Part shown: positions 25,714-33,188 of the stretch, piece after piece
Position numbering within the stretch: the first letter of the stretch is position 1
How the letters are laid out: every line of letters begins with the position of its first letter
Source: JANRLF01 sp033762815
GTDB taxonomy: Bacteria; Bacteroidota; Bacteroidia; Chitinophagales; CAIOSU01
DNA length: 64,000 bases
Assembly: GCA_033762815.1 (NCBI GenBank)
Contig: JANRLF010000003.1
Coordinates: 62,001-126,000 of the forward strand
Direction: 5' to 3'
Position numbers and translations under genes: made by a program
Notes under the pieces: generated by a model
The model's database searches: none
Seen by the model: the letters and a program-made list of their open reading frames with translations, nothing else
What the model was told of the DNA's origin: nothing

Positions 25714-28700
25714 ATGCATTCAAAATCTACTTTACTCAACAGGTGGGTGGCTATGTTGTTAGTGGGGCTATTTACGGCTACCACAGCCCACGCTGCTACG
25801 TACACGGCCGTCAACTCGGGTACTTGGAGCAGCACTAGCACTTGGCTGGGCGGCAGTGCCCCTGGCAATAATCTAAACAATGATGCGATTATCATCAATT
25901 CTGGGGTTACGGTTACTTTGGACCAAAGCATTAATCTTGATGGGGCTTTATCCTCCTTTACCTTGAATGGAAGCCTAACTACCAGCAATAGCAGCGATAT
26001 CATGCTTAATGATGGTTCGTTGTCAGGCAATGGCTCATTGACCGTTGATGAGCTTACTTTCGGTAGCTCGGCCATTGTACTGTTCACAGGTAATGCCGAT
26101 GTGCAGACCCTACACACTTCCGGCTCTTTGTTACAGATTGCCACTAGCCTAATGGTACACCAAATGGTGGAGTTTACGGGAGGCATTTTCAGCCTTAACA
26201 ACAGTGGCAGCCTTTCCCTGTCTTCCAATGCCAATATCCATATCAATGGTGGGCAATTGGTATTGAACGGCGGTACCTTTATAGGCGGCAGCGCTTACAA
26301 TGTAAGCTATAGCGGTAGCAACGCCAATACGGGCATTGAGCTCACTGGAGCGGGTTTGCAAAACGTTACCATCAATCTTTCGGGCTCCAACAATCAAGTG
26401 AGCTTGAACAACGATTTGACTTTGGACGGCACCCTTACCCTTACCCAAGGTAGTTTGAATTTGAACGGCAACGATTTGACCATCAACGGCAACCTATCCG
26501 CCATGGGCAACGGAACCATCAGTGGTAACAACAGCTCCAACATTACCTTCAATGGTTCAGGCTCTATCAATGGTATGCTGCGCTTTGCCAATGGCAGCCA
26601 GACTATCAATAACCTGACCGTCAATTTGTCCAGTAATGGCACTTTGATGTTGGGGTCGGATGTGATGATTAACGGTACTTTGATGCTCACAGCAGGTTCG
26701 TTGAGCCTGAACGGCTACGATTTGAGCATCGATGGCGATATTTCTGCTACTGGAACCGGTACTATCACCGGCAACAGCGGTTCCAATATCAGTATCCAAT
26801 CTTCTGGTAGCTTAACAGGTAGTTTGACTTTCACCAATGGCTCCAGCACTATCCAAGATTTAACGATTGATGCTTCTGGCACCGGAATGGTCAACCTGGG
26901 TTCTGACCTTACCATAACAGGAACTTTGACCTTGACTGACGGCCAGTTGGGATTGAATGGCAACGACTTGACCATCAACGGAAACATAGCAGCAGGTGGT
27001 ACGGGTACTATAGCTGGCAATGGTTCTTCTAACTTAACTTTAAACATTAGCGGCAACTTAGGCGGCGATTTGGACTTTACTTCAGGCGCTTCAACCCTGA
27101 ACAACCTTAGCATCAATTCAAGCGGTAATGGTATGATCGACTTAACCTCAGACCTTACTTTGAATGGCATGCTTACCCTTACCAATGGCCAATTGGTATT
27201 GAACGGCAACGACCTTACCTTGAACGGCGGTATCGCAGCTTCAGGCAATGGCACTATCAACAGCAGCAGTGCTTCCAGCATTACTATCAACGGTAGTGGA
27301 AACATTGCGGGCATGTTGCACTTTGCTTCAGGTGGCAATAATGTAGATAATCTGACCATCAACCTTAGCAGCAATGGCAGCATTATGCTGGGTTCGGACA
27401 TTTATGTAAATGGCATGCTGACCTTGAATAATGGCAACTTGGGCTTAAATGGCTTCGACCTTCATTTGATGGGCGACTTGAGCAGCACGGGTAATGGTAC
27501 TTTGATGGGCAATTCTACTTCCGACATTTTCATCGAAATTTCAGGCGACCTTGCCGGCGATTTGTCTTTCTCTTCAGGCTCCAGCACCATACATGATTTG
27601 ACCATCGATGCTTCATTTGGTGGAGAAGTTTCTTTGGGTAGCGATGTGATGGTAACTGGCATGCTGTACTTGACCGATGGTGAATTGGCATTGAACGGCA
27701 ACAGCCTTACAGTAGCCAATATCGGCGCAAGTGGCAATGGTTCTATTACCGGCGATGCAAATGCTTCCTTGAGCATCAATGGCAGCAGCAGCACTACCGG
27801 TACAATTGACTTTACCAATGGTGGCGGTGCTACTTTGAACAGTCTTACCATTAGCCTAAGCGGTGGCGCGGGTTCTACAACTACCTTAAATAGCGATGTT
27901 ACCATCACCGGTGCTTTGTACTTACAAGGCGGTACGCTTGACTTGGATGGCAATGACCTTACTTTGGGCAGCGGCGCATGGGTACATGTTAGCGGCAATG
28001 GTATGTTGAATCTGAACGGCGGTAACTTTAACGGCGGCAGCAACTACAACTTAATGGTAAGCGGTACTACCAATGTGATGATTGACGAAGTGGGCAATGG
28101 CAATGGTTTGCAAGATGTTACCATCAACTTGACCGGTAACGCCATGGCCAGCCTTGATAACGACTTGACCGTTAACGGCGATTTGTACCTACAAAGTGGT
28201 GTACTCGACCTTAATGGCAATGACCTGAACATTATGGGCAATATTACCGCTGGCGGCATGGGCGCAATCAATAGCGACAGCAGCTCCAATATCACTATCA
28301 GCACTTCACAGGATGTAAGTGGCGAACTTTCTTTCGCAACGATGGGCGATGTGGTAGGTGACCTTATCATTGATATTGATGGCGGTGGTTCTATCGACTT
28401 GACTACCGATGTAACGGTCGATGGCATGTTGGATTTGCAAAACGGCACCATCGCTATTGGCGATAACGACTTGACCATTGCCATGGGCGGTATGGTACAA
28501 GGCGGTAGCGACAGCAGCTATGTAATGACAGATGGCCAAGGTAGTTTGGTAATCCATATCGCTACCGGCGATTCAACCCGTTTCGATGTAGGAACTGACC
28601 TTGGTTACTCTGCTGCCGTGGTTCGTCAGAATGGAAGCGCCAGTGGCATGTTCATGGTACGTACTGACAATGGCGTATGGAGCGAAGGCACTACTGGTAT

Positions 28701-29226
28701 GAACAGTGCCCAATTCCAAAGCATAGTGGACCGTACTTGGTATGTAGAATCAGACCTAAGCAGCAACATTAATGTTGACCTTACTTTGGAATGGTCATCT
28801 GATATGGAAGTAAACGGATTTGACCGTACGGAAGCCTACATTAGCCACTATGTAAATGCTGAGTGGGATTCCGTAGCCAGCATGTCTGCCATGGTTGCAG
28901 CTAACGGTTACTTTAGCATCACCAGGGAAGACATTCAATCTTTGAGCCCATTCTCTGTGGTTGACAAAGATGCCTCAGTGGGTATCCAAGATTTGACTGC
29001 CGAAAACTTGAACGTTTATCCTAATCCAGTGGTAAATGTGCTGAACATTGACCAAGTACAGGATATGACCGATGCTACCGTAGCTATTTACAATATCAAT
29101 GGCCAATTGGTGGGCAACTCAACGGCCGCCAACACTATTGATGTAAGCAACCTTAGCCAAGGCGTTTACTACGTTAAAGTTTACAATACCGAACGCAGCT
29201 TAACCGCCAAGTTTGTGAAACAATAA
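25714..29226 (+). CDS. Large repetitive secreted adhesin-like protein with T9SS sorting domain
   Basis: A 1170-residue surface or secreted protein. Signal peptide at 1-27 (WVAMLLVGLFTATTAHA). From about 35 a beta-solenoid-like N-terminus (TYTAVNSGTWSSTSTWLGG) leads into nine repeats of about 82 residues (about 239-930), each with an NLNGNDLTINGN-like core, a TGTISGNxSSNI turn and a LGSDLTITGTLTLT strand, rich in Asn, Gly, Thr and Ser. A beta-sandwich linker follows (about 950-1080) and the last 75 residues form a T9SS type A sorting domain (NVYPNPVVNVLNID ... GVYYVKVYNTERSLTAKFVKQ). It likely serves in adhesion or a surface coat. Terminator at 29251. Confidence 0.9.
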   Translation: MHSKSTLLNRWVAMLLVGLFTATTAHAATYTAVNSGTWSSTSTWLGGSAPGNNLNNDAIIINSGVTVTLDQSINLDGALSSFTLNGSLTTSNSSDIMLNDGSLSGNGSLTVDELTFGSSAIVLFTGNADVQTLHTSGSLLQIATSLMVHQMVEFTGGIFSLNNSGSLSLSSNANIHINGGQLVLNGGTFIGGSAYNVSYSGSNANTGIELTGAGLQNVTINLSGSNNQVSLNNDLTLDGTLTLTQGSLNLNGNDLTINGNLSAMGNGTISGNNSSNITFNGSGSINGMLRFANGSQTINNLTVNLSSNGTLMLGSDVMINGTLMLTAGSLSLNGYDLSIDGDISATGTGTITGNSGSNISIQSSGSLTGSLTFTNGSSTIQDLTIDASGTGMVNLGSDLTITGTLTLTDGQLGLNGNDLTINGNIAAGGTGTIAGNGSSNLTLNISGNLGGDLDFTSGASTLNNLSINSSGNGMIDLTSDLTLNGMLTLTNGQLVLNGNDLTLNGGIAASGNGTINSSSASSITINGSGNIAGMLHFASGGNNVDNLTINLSSNGSIMLGSDIYVNGMLTLNNGNLGLNGFDLHLMGDLSSTGNGTLMGNSTSDIFIEISGDLAGDLSFSSGSSTIHDLTIDASFGGEVSLGSDVMVTGMLYLTDGELALNGNSLTVANIGASGNGSITGDANASLSINGSSSTTGTIDFTNGGGATLNSLTISLSGGAGSTTTLNSDVTITGALYLQGGTLDLDGNDLTLGSGAWVHVSGNGMLNLNGGNFNGGSNYNLMVSGTTNVMIDEVGNGNGLQDVTINLTGNAMASLDNDLTVNGDLYLQSGVLDLNGNDLNIMGNITAGGMGAINSDSSSNITISTSQDVSGELSFATMGDVVGDLIIDIDGGGSIDLTTDVTVDGMLDLQNGTIAIGDNDLTIAMGGMVQGGSDSSYVMTDGQGSLVIHIATGDSTRFDVGTDLGYSAAVVRQNGSASGMFMVRTDNGVWSEGTTGMNSAQFQSIVDRTWYVESDLSSNINVDLTLEWSSDMEVNGFDRTEAYISHYVNAEWDSVASMSAMVAANGYFSITREDIQSLSPFSVVDKDASVGIQDLTAENLNVYPNPVVNVLNIDQVQDMTDATVAIYNINGQLVGNSTAANTIDVSNLSQGVYYVKVYNTERSLTAKFVKQ
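26430..28500 (+). repeat. Nine tandem ~246-bp coding repeats
   Basis: Within the adhesin gene, recurring segments begin near 26430, 26682, 26923, 27169, 27415, 27661, 27912, 28180 and 28425. Typical spacing is 246 bp (82 codons), with a few units longer or shorter. Units share the core coding LNGNDLT and are similar but not identical, so repeat number may vary by recombination. Confidence 0.8.
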
Positions 29227-29250
29227 GTATCAATTTACTTAACCAATAAA

Positions 29251-29289
29251 AGAGCCCTTGGAAACAAATCCAAGGGCTCTTCTATTTTT
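29251..29289. terminator. Bidirectional intrinsic terminator
   Basis: A perfect 12-bp stem AGAGCCCTTGGA (29251-29262) / TCCAAGGGCTCT (29269-29280) with an AACAAA loop, followed by TCTATTTTT on the plus strand and by TTTTATT on the minus strand. It serves both the adhesin and the convergent ilvE. Confidence 0.92.
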
Positions 29290-29303
29290 AAGGAAAGGAA
29301 CGC

Positions 29304-30374
29304 TTAATTGATTTTTACTACATGGTTCCAGCCATGCTTATCTGCCGTTCTGCCGTGGCGGATATCGCTCAGCAATTTTTTGAAGGTAAACATTTTGGCA
29401 TCTTCCTTCACGGGCACGTTATATCTCCTATCGCCAATACCAATCAGGTCAATGGGGGCCACTACTGCTGCGGTACCTGCCCCGAAAGCTTCTTTTACAC
29501 TACCTTCTTTCAACCTTTGTTCCAGTTCAACAATGCTGATATCCCGCTGCTCGGTAGCAATGCCCATATCTTTAGCCAAGGTGATAATGGAATCGCGGGT
29601 CACGCCATCCAAAATGGAGGTAGAAAGCGGTGGGGTCACCAGCACTTCGTCAAAAAAGAACACCACGTTCATGGTGCCTGACTCTTCTAGGTATTCGTTC
29701 TTGCGGCTGTCCGTCCACAGCACTTGGTCAAAGCCCTGTTCTTTGGCCATTTTGGTAGGATAAAAGGCACTGCCATAGTTGCCGCCGCATTTGGCAAAAC
29801 CTACCCCGCCTTCGGCAGCACGTACAAATTCCGTTTCCACCTTCACCTTCAAGGGCTTACTGTAATAGCTGCCCACAGGCGACGATACGATTAAAAACAG
29901 GTACTCTTCGGAAACCTTTACGCCCAAGCGCGATTCGGAGGCCACCATAAACGGGCGCATGTACAACGAGCTGTTTTCGTCCTCGGGCACCCAGGCATAG
30001 TCCACCTCTACTACGGCAGCCATGGCCTCTTCGAACAAGTTGCGGGGCACCAAGGGCATGCACATGCGCTCCAGTGATTTGGAGAAACGCTCGTAGTGCT
30101 TGTCCAGCCTGAAGATGGAAATGTTGCCATCGTCCATCCTGAAAGCCTTCATGCCCTCAAATACCGTTTGCCCATAATGCAGGGCCAAAGAAAATGGGGT
30201 GAATATGATATTGCCATAGGGCTGTATGCGCGGGTTGTGCCATTCGCCCTGCTGATATTCGCTAATGAACATATGGTCAGCGGGCGTTTTGCCAAACTCC
30301 AATTGCTTAAAGTCAATATCGCCAAGGTGCGACTGTTTGGTCTTTTCTACTTTAACAGTGATTGTGGATTGCAT
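29304..30374 (-). CDS. ilvE: Branched-chain amino acid aminotransferase
   Basis: A 356-residue PLP enzyme of fold type IV that transfers amino groups between 2-oxoglutarate/glutamate and Val, Leu or Ile, in the cytoplasm. Characteristic stretches are LHYGQTVFEGMKAFR, SSLYMRPFM, the PLP-lysine segment GVGFAKCGGNYGSAFYPT (eukaryotic-type KxGGNY form), the EESGTMNVVFF strand, and TRDSIITLAKDMGI. The length fits the larger bacterial/eukaryotic-type BCAT group. Monocistronic, with a terminator shared with the adhesin just downstream. Confidence 0.95.
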   Translation of the reverse strand: MQSTITVKVEKTKQSHLGDIDFKQLEFGKTPADHMFISEYQQGEWHNPRIQPYGNIIFTPFSLALHYGQTVFEGMKAFRMDDGNISIFRLDKHYERFSKSLERMCMPLVPRNLFEEAMAAVVEVDYAWVPEDENSSLYMRPFMVASESRLGVKVSEEYLFLIVSSPVGSYYSKPLKVKVETEFVRAAEGGVGFAKCGGNYGSAFYPTKMAKEQGFDQVLWTDSRKNEYLEESGTMNVVFFFDEVLVTPPLSTSILDGVTRDSIITLAKDMGIATEQRDISIVELEQRLKEGSVKEAFGAGTAAVVAPIDLIGIGDRRYNVPVKEDAKMFTFKKLLSDIRHGRTADKHGWNHVVKIN

Positions 30375-30600
30375 AAAAAAGGAACAGGCGATTATTTGCC
30401 TGCCTCACAAAATACGGCTTTTTCGGTGAATGTTTAATTTTATGGTGCTTGCCTTGGCCGTCATTCATCATCCATTTTGCAGGCATTGTAGCGGGTAGAA
30501 AGTAGAAGGATTCACAATTTAAGGCGCTGTTGCCCTATCATATCCCGCTATTGGCTGCGCCCCCATTCTTGCGCCAAAATGAGGGGGAATAGTGAGTACC

Positions 30601-30807
30601 TCAAATTTCATCTAGCAAATCCTTTATAGGTCTTGCTTGTTTCTTGCCAATCTTCACATCATTGAGATATTCCACGGCTTCGTTCAGTTCTTCTAGAAAG
30701 AATGCCTTTGCTGGTGTAATTGATTTCACCTTCACATGGGGATAGCTTTGCAACAATTCCAACAAAAAAGCCGCTTTGTTGTCGTTAATGTCTAATAGCA
30801 GTTTCAT
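30601..30807 (-). CDS. Orphan antitoxin-like small protein
   Basis: A 68-residue protein beginning MKLLLDINDNKAAFLLELLQ and ending KPIKDLLDEI-like (ARPIKDLLDEI). It matches the pattern of Bacteroidota antitoxin-like proteins that usually precede a RelE/ParE toxin gene. Here the 3' side (30375-30600) has no toxin ORF, so this is an orphan or remnant. The C-terminal helix would normally occupy the toxin groove. Placed next to the accessory cassette. Confidence 0.55.
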   Translation of the reverse strand: MKLLLDINDNKAAFLLELLQSYPHVKVKSITPAKAFFLEELNEAVEYLNDVKIGKKQARPIKDLLDEI

Positions 30808-30861
30808 AGGGTTAGGATTAATTTACCAATTTCTTTTAGAACGTACTATCCGTAAATAAAA

Positions 30862-30892
30862 TCCCCTTGCTGCGCATAAATTAGCGCAGCCC
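30862..30892. repeat. 31-bp direct repeat, left copy (cassette boundary)
   Basis: Identical over 31 bases to 33189-33219. It contains a hairpin: GCTGCGC (30869-30875), ATAAATTA loop, GCGCAGC (30884-30890). The two copies bracket the XRE/ImmA to zinc-ribbon genes, about 2.3 kb. They may be attachment-like target duplications, or copies of a dispersed REP-like element. Confidence 0.9.
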
Positions 30893-30904
30893 TCTTGCTG
30901 AGCC

Positions 30905-30993
30905 TAGATTAGCCCCGTTAATCTACGCGGAACATTGGGGAAAACAAGCTGCAAACTTTGCTTATGGCTAGGCTTAAGTCTGTGACTTAAGCC
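30905..30993. repeat. Two further hairpins beside the left repeat
   Basis: TAGATTA (30905-30911) pairs with TAATCTA (30919-30925), and GGCTTAAGT (30971-30979) pairs with ACTTAAGCC (30985-30993, loop CTGTG). With the hairpin in the direct repeat they give three stems within 125 bases, 3' of the ImmA gene on the minus strand. No T tract follows, so ordinary termination is not indicated. Confidence 0.7.
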
Positions 30994-31014
30994 AGTGGGG
31001 GGTTTGGGATGTGC

Positions 31015-31620
31015 TTAAGTTGAACGCTTAAACTGTCTATCTGCACCCGTAATTCCTATGCGATAATTAACCATTTGAATACTAGCTGAATACTTTTCGG
31101 AGATTTCTTTTGGACCTAAATGCCTATGTAGGGACCAAATTAGTGCCTGACGAGGTAGTTGCAAGCAAGAGCCCAGCCAATCAGCCTCATTTTCTTGCTC
31201 TTTATTATATTCCCGCATTAATGTATTCAAAGTTGAGTTGGCGTTAGCTTGAGCTAAACTATGTCCACATAAGATATGAGCTATCTCGTGCATTATATTA
31301 CTTTGCTGCCTTTGAACTGAATGTGTTGGATTATGGATAATACAGAAACTAGTTATACCTGAAACAATTACAGCGGCTGACCATTTAGTGCTTCCCTCGC
31401 CTAATAGGTTGGATAGATTCTCTTTTGAAAGACCGTCAATGTCATTCGGGGTAAAAATCGGGATTTTAAGGTGTTTGCTTAATTCAAAAGCGCACAAAAA
31501 GTCATGCGGAGATAAGCCCATTTCAGCCCTAGTAGAAATGGATTTTCTTTCAGCCCATGACTTAAAACCATGCTTAAACTTGGCGGAACTACTTTTTACC
31601 TTTGTTTGACGCAGACTCAT
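31015..31620 (-). CDS. ImmA/IrrE family metallopeptidase
   Basis: A 201-residue protein with the zinc-protease motif HEIAH at 111-115 (NIMHEIAHILCGH) and the downstream ligand region EQENEADWLGSCL (about 141-152). In mobile elements ImmA-type proteases cleave the adjacent XRE repressor, relieving repression after DNA damage or a quorum signal. The N-terminal 60 residues (KSISTRAEMGLSPHDFL) carry a helical segment typical of the family. Its start overlaps the XRE gene stop by 32 bases, so the two are translationally coupled. The expected substrate is that repressor, by analogy only. Confidence 0.88.
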   Translation of the reverse strand: MSLRQTKVKSSSAKFKHGFKSWAERKSISTRAEMGLSPHDFLCAFELSKHLKIPIFTPNDIDGLSKENLSNLLGEGSTKWSAAVIVSGITSFCIIHNPTHSVQRQQSNIMHEIAHILCGHSLAQANANSTLNTLMREYNKEQENEADWLGSCLQLPRQALIWSLHRHLGPKEISEKYSASIQMVNYRIGITGADRQFKRST

Positions 31621-31939
31621 AGGCCAAATTAATCATTTGAATTAGTGCTTCAGAGGTGCTTTTAGGAAGGGCTCTATCAGCTCTTAGAAATGCAATAATA
31701 TTTTCTTTAGGAGTATCCGTTTCCTTAGATGATTTTGCAATGAAAAAATCAGGTGAAACTTTTAACCAGTTGCATATTTTAATAAAAGTTTCAATATCAG
31801 GCAAATTACCTTGCTGAATTCGAGAAAGGGTTGAAGGGCTTACATCACCAATTTCTTTGGCAATTTCTCTTAACCCACGCGATTCTCTTTTGGAAGCTAG
31901 CATAGTTGCAAGCTTGTTCGTATCAAGAGTTGAGGCCAT
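31589..31939 (-). CDS. XRE-family helix-turn-helix repressor
   Basis: A 116-residue DNA-binding protein. The Cro/CI-type helix-turn-helix spans about 9-65 (SKRESRGLREIAKEIGDVSPSTLSRIQQGNLPDIETF split here as read), with the recognition segment SPSTLSRIQQG. The C-terminal 50 residues would hold the ImmA cleavage or dimerisation region. ATG 31939 is used; the frame is open to 32026, but that extension overlaps the promoters. It presumably binds the TTTCGC elements at 31961-31987 and represses itself and the divergent plus-strand unit. Confidence 0.88.
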   Translation of the reverse strand: MASTLDTNKLATMLASKRESRGLREIAKEIGDVSPSTLSRIQQGNLPDIETFIKICNWLKVSPDFFIAKSSKETDTPKENIIAFLRADRALPKSTSEALIQMINLAYESASNKGKK

Positions 31940-31960
31940 ATGTGGACAATATGTGGATAT

Positions 31961-31987
31961 GTTTCGCGAAAGATACAACTGTTTCGC
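31961..31987. promoter_or_regulatory. Putative operator: palindrome and repeated GTTTCGC
   Basis: TTTCGCGAAA (31962-31971) is a perfect palindrome overlapping the minus-strand -10. GTTTCGC occurs at 31961-31967 and again at 31981-31987, exactly 20 bases apart, the second next to the plus-strand -33. This is a likely binding region for the XRE protein. Confidence 0.65.
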
Positions 31988-31999
31988 TTGACAAACAAA
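31968..31999 (-). promoter_or_regulatory. Promoter of the XRE-ImmA operon
   Basis: Minus strand: TTTG (31999 to 31996), 20 bases, then TATCTTTC (31975 to 31968), one base from TAnnTTTG. The XRE start at 31939 follows 28 bases later. Confidence 0.65.
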
Positions 32000-32017
32000 A
32001 AATCCGCTGTATCTTTG
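31988..32017 (+). promoter_or_regulatory. Promoter of the divergent plus-strand cassette genes
   Basis: TTG (31988-31990) and a perfect -10 TATCTTTG (32010-32017) with 19 bases between. It overlaps the opposing promoter and would start a transcript near 32024. Confidence 0.72.
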
Positions 32018-32051
32018 GTGGAACAAATGTTGCGTTAGTAAAAAACATGAA

Positions 32052-32322
32052 ATGTATAAAACTTATTGCATTGGCTACGATTTGCGGAAAGCTGATAAAG
32101 ATTATACCGGTTTGATTAATGAACTTCAAAAATCTTACTCATGGTGGCATCGACTAGTGTCGACTTGGTTAATCTACACAACAGAATCTGCTGATGCAAT
32201 CTTCAATTGATTAAAAAGCCATTTAGACTCCGATGATTGGGTTCTAATTATAAAAGTAACTAATGATTATTACGGGCGATGCCCGAAAAGATTGGGATTG
32301 GATTAATTCACACGTAAAATAA
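32052..32322 (+). pseudogene. SinR/Cas2-like small protein, broken by a stop and a frameshift
   Basis: From ATG 32052 the frame reads MYKTYCIGYDLRKADKDYTG and continues LINELQKSYSWWHRLVSTWLI, the strand-helix-strand start of the SinR/Cas2-like ferredoxin fold (Y-D-L, WWH, STW). An in-frame TGA at 32208-32210 (codon 53) interrupts it, after which LKSHLDSDDWVLIIKV continues in the same frame. A frame change near 32270-32285 then leads to DARKDWDWINSHVK and TAA at 32320-32322. A full product would be about 90 residues. The promoter is intact, so decay is recent, or the ends are sequencing errors. Family assignment is from memory of the pattern. Confidence 0.6.
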
Positions 32323-32332
32323 AACAGAAATT

Positions 32333-32509
32333 ATGGCAAAAAATGGAAAAACAGGTGATGGTCACCGTAATGGAGCAGTGAAAGATCGCTCTCAAGTTTA
32401 CAACCCCCAAACTGATGTTTGGACGAAAAGAGATTCTGATACTGGAAGATTCATGGATCAGAAAAAAGATGGAACACCCTTTAAAGGAGTAACAAAGGAA
32501 AAGAAATGA
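32333..32509 (+). CDS. 58-aa conserved 'GDGHRNGA' small protein
   Basis: A short, basic, hydrophilic protein missed by length cut-offs: MAKNGKTGDGHRNGAVKDRS, then QVYNPQTDVWTKRDSDTGRF, then MDQKKDGTPFKGVTKEKK. I recognise this as a small protein pattern seen in many bacterial phyla, usually annotated hypothetical. It lacks a signal or helix and is probably intrinsically disordered, with a W-T-K-R-D turn. Its stop overlaps the LRAT gene start by 4 bases (ATGA), so the two are coupled and may form a complex or a toxin/immunity pair. Function unknown. Confidence 0.75.
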   Translation: MAKNGKTGDGHRNGAVKDRSQVYNPQTDVWTKRDSDTGRFMDQKKDGTPFKGVTKEKK

Positions 32510-32931
32510 GCCGACATCCTGTAATTGCGAGATATGGCTTAGAGCCGGGTGATCGCATAATCGAGCCTAAAAGTGGTTGGAACATTATTCAGCACCATTC
32601 TATTTATTTAGGGCAAGACCAATATGGCCATGACTTAATAACAGAGAACAATGCGGGATATGGAGTTCGAATTGTTACCGCAAATGAATATTTCAAAACA
32701 GTTTCTCGAATCAACAAAATTGAAAAATTCAAAGGAAGTAACTTAGATAGAAAAGCAATGGTTCAGAACGTGCTTAGGAGTGTCGGAAGGCCATACGATT
32801 TAATAAGTTACAATTGCGAACATTTTGCAAATGAAATTTTGACTGGTCACTCTACAAGTACCCAAGTACAAGGGGTACTTGGAATTGGGATTTTGCTTCT
32901 TGTTGGATTGTTTGTTGCTAACGCAGACTAA
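32506..32931 (+). CDS. LRAT-domain (NlpC/P60-like) protein with C-terminal membrane helix
   Basis: A 141-residue protein resembling lecithin:retinol acyltransferase and HRASLS/PLA2G16 proteins. The catalytic His is in HHSIYLG (30-36) and the nucleophile Cys104 in YNCEHFANEILTG. A hydrophobic helix (about 123-139) at the C-terminus follows SxxVQGV, the same place as the membrane anchor of eukaryotic HRASLS phospholipases. Such enzymes deacylate phospholipids or transfer acyl groups. With the domain in the cytoplasm, it could attack the host inner membrane, so a toxic effector role is plausible but inferred. It is coupled to the 58-aa gene and precedes the zinc-ribbon gene by 11 bases. Confidence 0.85.
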   Translation: MSRHPVIARYGLEPGDRIIEPKSGWNIIQHHSIYLGQDQYGHDLITENNAGYGVRIVTANEYFKTVSRINKIEKFKGSNLDRKAMVQNVLRSVGRPYDLISYNCEHFANEILTGHSTSTQVQGVLGIGILLLVGLFVANAD

Positions 32932-32942
32932 ACTAAATATCT

Positions 32943-33173
32943 ATGCTTGATTTAGGAAAAACAAAAACAACAATTAATTGCCCAGAGTGTAGCAGAAAAA
33001 TCTCTATCACACTGAATGATATTGCCAATAGCAGAACTGTAAGGTGCAGTTGTGGTCAGACTATAAAACTTGTAGACAAAAACGGCAATAACCGCCAAGT
33101 GCTGAATAAGATGAATAACAGTATGCGCAACTTAGAAAACAGCTTTAAAAGACTAGGCAATATTAAATTATAA
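32943..33173 (+). CDS. Small zinc-ribbon protein
   Basis: A 76-residue protein with a zinc-ribbon start: C-P-E-C at 13-16 and C-S-C at 35-37 (INCPECSRKI, VRCSCGQTIKL). The C-terminal half (about 48-76) is a basic amphipathic helix (NKMNNSMRNLENSFKRLGN). Similar ribbons occur in phage and plasmid proteins and in regulators binding nucleic acid or protein. It is the last gene of the plus-strand cassette unit, 11 bases after the LRAT gene. Function unknown. Confidence 0.75.
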   Translation: MLDLGKTKTTINCPECSRKISITLNDIANSRTVRCSCGQTIKLVDKNGNNRQVLNKMNNSMRNLENSFKRLGNIKL

Positions 33174-33188
33174 TATTTACCTAAACTT

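Noticed and set aside
25554..26246. 230-residue minus-strand ORF spanning the adhesin start
   Set aside because: It covers the adhesin signal peptide on the opposite strand and ends in the upstream gap; no domain is recognisable.
26149..28557. Several long minus-strand ORFs inside the adhesin gene
   Set aside because: They are shadow frames of the repeated plus-strand coding units, rich in Pro, Leu and Val as expected from the complement of Gly/Asn/Thr codons.
30560..30587. Hairpin CCCCC...GGGGG as terminator of the orphan antitoxin
   Set aside because: The stem is imperfect and lacks a following T run on the minus strand.
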